Source of the DNA: an uncultured Blautia sp.
GTDB lineage: Bacteria > Bacillota > Clostridia > Lachnospirales > Lachnospiraceae
DNA: 64,000 nt
Reading direction: 5' to 3'
Assembly (NCBI RefSeq): GCF_947654165.1
Contig: NZ_CANTKB010000016.1
Span: 1-64,000 of the forward strand
The position numbers were made by a program, and so were the translations under genes. The notes beneath the pieces were generated by a model. The model did not search any database. It worked only from the letters and a program-made list of their open reading frames with translations, and had not been told where the DNA came from. Shown here piece by piece: positions 61,301 through 64,000 of the stretch; the first letter of the stretch is position 1; every line of letters starts with the position of its first letter.

Positions 61301-64000
61301 ATTCCATGCACCGCTGGCTTCCGAATACCGGATATCAATTACCCTTCCGACCAGATAACCCGGGGTATCAAATAGTTCTTCCATAAAATCCCGGTATATT
61401 TCCGGGGCGATCCACGTGGCTCCGATACGGACTTCAATCTCTGACGCATCCAGGTCTACCGGCTGAACCTGTTCCAAAGCATGTACATTGCTGGTAAATT
61501 CCGGGTGGTTTTCCGCAAAGATTCTTGCTGTTTTCAGCTTCTCCCGGACATTACCGGATAAATATTCATCCGCAGTCTCCCACTGTCCATTGACCGGATC
61601 CCGGAAAATAACACCTGTCAGTTCTTCTGCAACTTTCTCTTCCGGCTTACCTGTCAGCCCTGCCATATAAGGAAGGTCAACCCTTGCTTTTTCATTCAGG
61701 GAAATCGTCAGGGCTTCCGCCGCAGTTTCCACACTGGTCACAGCCACTGCTTTCTTAATCGTCCGCTTGGTAAACATATCCGCTTTCCGTTTCAACGTAC
61801 CATCTTCATTAAGATCCTCCAACGAACAGAGCAGACAATAAGAAGAGTCATCGGAGAATGCCCGTTTGTTTGCATTGCTTCCGATGACCCCATATTTTTC
61901 CGTATAGGCATCATAGACCTGATTCAGTTTGACCTGAAGCTCCTGTATCGCCTCATCTGTTGCATTTTCCTCCATCTGCAGGGCGATCAAGTCCCGGACT
62001 ACCTCACGGATCTCAACCATACCTTTCACACGTTCCGCCGTGGCTGCCGGCAGCTTCACCGGATTCATCAGGGAATTTACCCGGTAATAGATCTGGTCAT
62101 CCACCACAGTAAAACTGTAGTTCCGGACAGCCAGATCCGCAGGTATGCTTTCCATGATCTCATCCAGTTCTGTTTCTGCTGTTACTGCCGGAACCATAGT
62201 TCCATGAATTTTCGCTGCGGCATCTTCCAGCTGTTCCGCCAGGTCTGCCCCTTCCAGCGGAAGGCAGGCAGTCTCCATGCCATATGGTCCTGACACCTCT
62301 GCCATCGTTCCAAGCACCATTTCCGGGTGGGTAATAAAATACTGGTTTATGGTAATCCCATTCCCATCCTCTCCAAGAGCAACCCATTCCGGCTCTTCCA
62401 TGGAAATGCTCTCCCTCTTCTGGAAAAACAGGATGTCTGCACTGACTTCGGTTCCTGCATTCGCCTTAAAGGCATTGTTCGGAAGACGGATCGCACCGAG
62501 AAGTTCTGCCCTCTCTGCAAGATACTTCCTTACCTCCGGCGATGCTTTATCCATGGTTCCCTTGGTTGTGATCAGGGCAGCCACGCCACCCGGTCGTAAC
62601 TGGTCAATGGTCTTTGCAAGGAAATAGTCGTGGATCATAAAATGATACTTGTCATACTGGCGGTCATTCACTTTATAGGAACCAAAAGGGACATTTCCGA
62701 TTGCCACATCAAAAAAGTCATTGGGATAATCGGTCTTTTCAAAACCTTTGATCTGGATATCAGCGTTCGGATAAAGCAGTTTTGCGATCCTTCCGCTGAT
62801 GCTGTCCAGTTCAACTCCGTAAAGCCGGGACTGCTGTAATTTATCCGGAAGCATTCCAAAAAAGTTTCCTACACCCATGGACGGTTCCAGGATGTTTCCC
62901 TTTTCAAATCCCAGATTCTGAAGCACCCGGTACATGCTCTCGATGATAACAGGCTGTGTATAATGGGCATTCAACGTGGATTCCCTTGCCGCCGAATATT
63001 CTTCCTTGGTAAGCAGATCTTTCAGTTCCTGATACTCGTCACTCCAGGAGGCTTTGCTTTCATCAAAGGCATCCGGCAAGCCTCCCCAGCCAACATAGTT
63101 TGACAGGATATCCTGCTCCTCTGGTGATGCATACCGGTTCTCGCTTTCACATTTTTTCAGAACCCGGATTGCCATCACATTAGCTCTGAATTTTTCTTTT
63201 GCTGTTCCGTAGCCCAGCTGGTCATCCGTGATATGAAAATTGACTGCCGGTATCTCCGCAGATAATGCACGTTCCCTTTCCCCATACTCATTCCAGACAC
63301 GTTCCGATATTTGCCGGAAATAGATGGATTCATTTTCCATGATACTGTAGCTGACTTCCTGGAGTTCTTCCAGGTTCGATGCATTTTCAATATCCTCATG
63401 GTACTGAAAATAAAGGGCTTCCCGTTCCAGTACCCTCTCCAGCCGTTCCAGTTCCGGTTCAGACATCCGCTCCCAGATATCATCTTTTTCCGTATGGATA
63501 GTAAACCCTTCCCCGTCATCGTGGTATTCCACCGTATAATGCAGGATATCCTGCTCCCCACGTATCTCACAGGTAAAGCCATACTCTGTTGTCCTGCTCA
63601 CAGAGGAATACTGGCGGTTTACTAAGACCAGGTTCTGCACGTCTTCTGCCCTTAATGGCTGCCCGTTTTCTTCCGGCTTATCTTCCATATTTTCTTCTGC
63701 AGGAACTTCTTCAGGAACTTCCTCAATCTCTTCAGGAACCTCCTCCGTTCCCAGTGACTGCTTTACTTCCTCCATATCAGCAAGACGCTGTGCTTCCTGC
63801 CGTTCTTCATACTTTTCCAGTTCTTCCGGTGACAAAAAATCATCCATCCGGATCAGCTGCCTCGTCCTTGAAGCTGCCTGTTTCCACTTGACAAGTGTTC
63901 TCAGGCTCGGGTTGGAAATCTGCCCTTTGCTCAAACGGATTCCCTTTGCATCATGCCACTCATCGGAAAGATCGCTTCCCTGGATGCCTGGCGTGCATCC
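58397..64000 (-). CDS. Giant ICE protein: N6-DNA methylase plus SNF2-type helicase (5' end outside window)
   Basis: About 1867 codons are seen and the frame stays open to the window edge, so the start lies beyond it. Near residue 370 (counting from the edge) is the SAM motif ILEPSMGVGNFF, near 436 the catalytic motif GNVPFGSY (an NPPF/Y variant), then helicase motifs: Walker A HVVGSGKTYE (~1041), DEAH VDEAHYYKN (~1205) and motif VI QREGRIIRQG (~1535). A coiled C-terminus follows. These fused proteins are core genes of Tn1549/CTn-like ICEs and may modify transferred DNA to escape restriction. Frame intact. Confidence 0.92.
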   Translation of the reverse strand, partial: GCTPGIQGSDLSDEWHDAKGIRLSKGQISNPSLRTLVKWKQAASRTRQLIRMDDFLSPEELEKYEERQEAQRLADMEEVKQSLGTEEVPEEIEEVPEEVPAEENMEDKPEENGQPLRAEDVQNLVLVNRQYSSVSRTTEYGFTCEIRGEQDILHYTVEYHDDGEGFTIHTEKDDIWERMSEPELERLERVLEREALYFQYHEDIENASNLEELQEVSYSIMENESIYFRQISERVWNEYGERERALSAEIPAVNFHITDDQLGYGTAKEKFRANVMAIRVLKKCESENRYASPEEQDILSNYVGWGGLPDAFDESKASWSDEYQELKDLLTKEEYSAARESTLNAHYTQPVIIESMYRVLQNLGFEKGNILEPSMGVGNFFGMLPDKLQQSRLYGVELDSISGRIAKLLYPNADIQIKGFEKTDYPNDFFDVAIGNVPFGSYKVNDRQYDKYHFMIHDYFLAKTIDQLRPGGVAALITTKGTMDKASPEVRKYLAERAELLGAIRLPNNAFKANAGTEVSADILFFQKRESISMEEPEWVALGEDGNGITINQYFITHPEMVLGTMAEVSGPYGMETACLPLEGADLAEQLEDAAAKIHGTMVPAVTAETELDEIMESIPADLAVRNYSFTVVDDQIYYRVNSLMNPVKLPAATAERVKGMVEIREVVRDLIALQMEENATDEAIQELQVKLNQVYDAYTEKYGVIGSNANKRAFSDDSSYCLLCSLEDLNEDGTLKRKADMFTKRTIKKAVAVTSVETAAEALTISLNEKARVDLPYMAGLTGKPEEKVAEELTGVIFRDPVNGQWETADEYLSGNVREKLKTARIFAENHPEFTSNVHALEQVQPVDLDASEIEVRIGATWIAPEIYRDFMEELFDTPGYLVGRVIDIRYSEASGAWNISGKNADSDRNVLTTATYGTSRINAYKILEETLNLKDVRIYDTKIDAEGNEIRVLNKKETMLATQKQDAIKEAFKDWIFRDQERREKLCRIYNERFNSIRPREYDGSHLTFPGMNPEIELRPHQKNAVAHQLYGDNVLLAHVVGSGKTYEMVAAAMESKRLGIAQKSLFVVPNHLTEQWGAEFLQLYPGANILVATKKDFEPANRKKFCARIAMGNYDAVIIGHSQFERIPLSEERQKKVIEEQIEELEAGIQAAKYEVDGSCFTVKQLEKTKKSLRRRLEKLENKEKKDDVVTFEELGVDRLYVDEAHYYKNAFLYTKMRNVAGIAQNEAQKSADMFNKCQYLDEITGGKGITFATGTPVSNSMTELYTMQRYLQYGKLNRMGLGHFDSWASTFGEVVTSIELAPEGTGYRAKSRFARFYNIPELMSMFKEIADIKTADQLELPVPEAEYETVVLKPTEYQKDIVASLGERAEVIRNGIVDSSVDNMLKVTNDGRKLALDQRLVNPMLPDDGESKICACVEKSFAIWKETVSKRSAQIIFCDLSTPKGDGTFNVYDDLKKKLMAKGVPEAEIAFIHAANTEVKKTELFSKVKSGQVRFLLGSTAKMGAGTNVQDRLIALHHLDVGWKPSDLEQREGRIIRQGNMNQKVHIYRYVTEGTFDSFMWQLIESKQKFISQIMTSKSPVRSCEDVDDTALSYAEVKALATGNPAIKEKMSLDIEVSKLKLLKANFVSNHYRLEDDIAKNYPQQIAKLKESIEGLRADLEKYQANKITDPEKFVMEVGGTVFSEKKEAGAALLAVCQSMKQADAMINVGQYQGFSIRLKFDSWNKEFILFLKNENVYRVSLGSDENGNIIRINNALEAIPQKLAEAEQKLETVQGQLKNAMEEVKKPFPKEEELNQKLERLSELNALLNMDEKETVMEGEEEQDEEKEEHQSLHDRITAIKQNSQKQEGKEPTMRTTEACIG

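Overview
The window looks like a piece of the genome of a gut-type Clostridia bacterium (Bacillota, most likely Lachnospiraceae or a close relative). Evidence: strong GGAGG-type ribosome binding sites, mixed low and medium G+C content, class B sortase, Tn1549/CTn-type conjugation genes, DUF6440 and DUF5348 proteins, and MerR/TipAS and LytTR regulators. No rRNA, tRNA, CRISPR array, complete insertion sequence or integrase was seen. Almost every gene outside the MobC/relaxase pair and one small enzyme gene lies on the minus strand.

Layout. 1-24 kb is an antimicrobial-peptide sensing and export island. A segment of about 4.6 kb (NTF2-like gene start, double-receiver protein, 8-TM permease, ATPase, 3-TM small protein) occurs twice, about 12.49 kb apart. 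Around it sit an MsbA-type exporter, a full Bce-type module (RR-HK-ATPase-permease, 6.6-11.3 kb), a third permease/ATPase pair, a sensor kinase/regulator pair (20.1-21.8 kb), and a GntR-ATPase-permease operon (22-24 kb). 24.3-26.5 kb is a broken ICE backbone (replication initiator, DUF5348, PcfB, and the first 82 residues of VirD4 abutting the tail of a response regulator). 26.7-29.4 kb holds an acetyltransferase, an MmcQ/YjbR protein and a mobilization unit (putative oriT, MobC, relaxase). 29.5-36.3 kb is a NisFEG-I-R-K-like lantibiotic self-protection operon flanked by response-regulator and permease remnants. 36.4-41.8 kb is a permease/ATPase pair with an Agr-type GHKL kinase and LytTR regulator. 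42-46.2 kb is a patch of small accessory genes and pseudogenes. 46.3-51.2 kb is another permease/ATPase/HK/RR module. 51.2-64 kb is a second ICE backbone segment (degenerate HTH gene, YodL/nucleotidyltransferase polyvalent protein, class B sortase, giant DNA methylase-helicase running off the window), interrupted by three cargo genes.

How it works together. The central reading is a regulon: seven copies of an operator built from TGTAACATTT half-sites and AAATGTCCG/CGGACATTT arms lie in front of both double-receiver genes, both small-protein/ATPase/permease operons, the MsbA-type exporter, the third ATPase/permease pair and the kinase/regulator operon itself. The HK/RR pair at 20.1-21.8 kb therefore probably controls all of them. 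The other TCS-transporter modules each carry their own distinct candidate operator (11-bp direct repeats, a 21-bp-period LytTR repeat, an inverted repeat). The window thus holds about five separately wired peptide-defence circuits. Functions are inferred from protein families and layout; the peptides sensed cannot be read from sequence.
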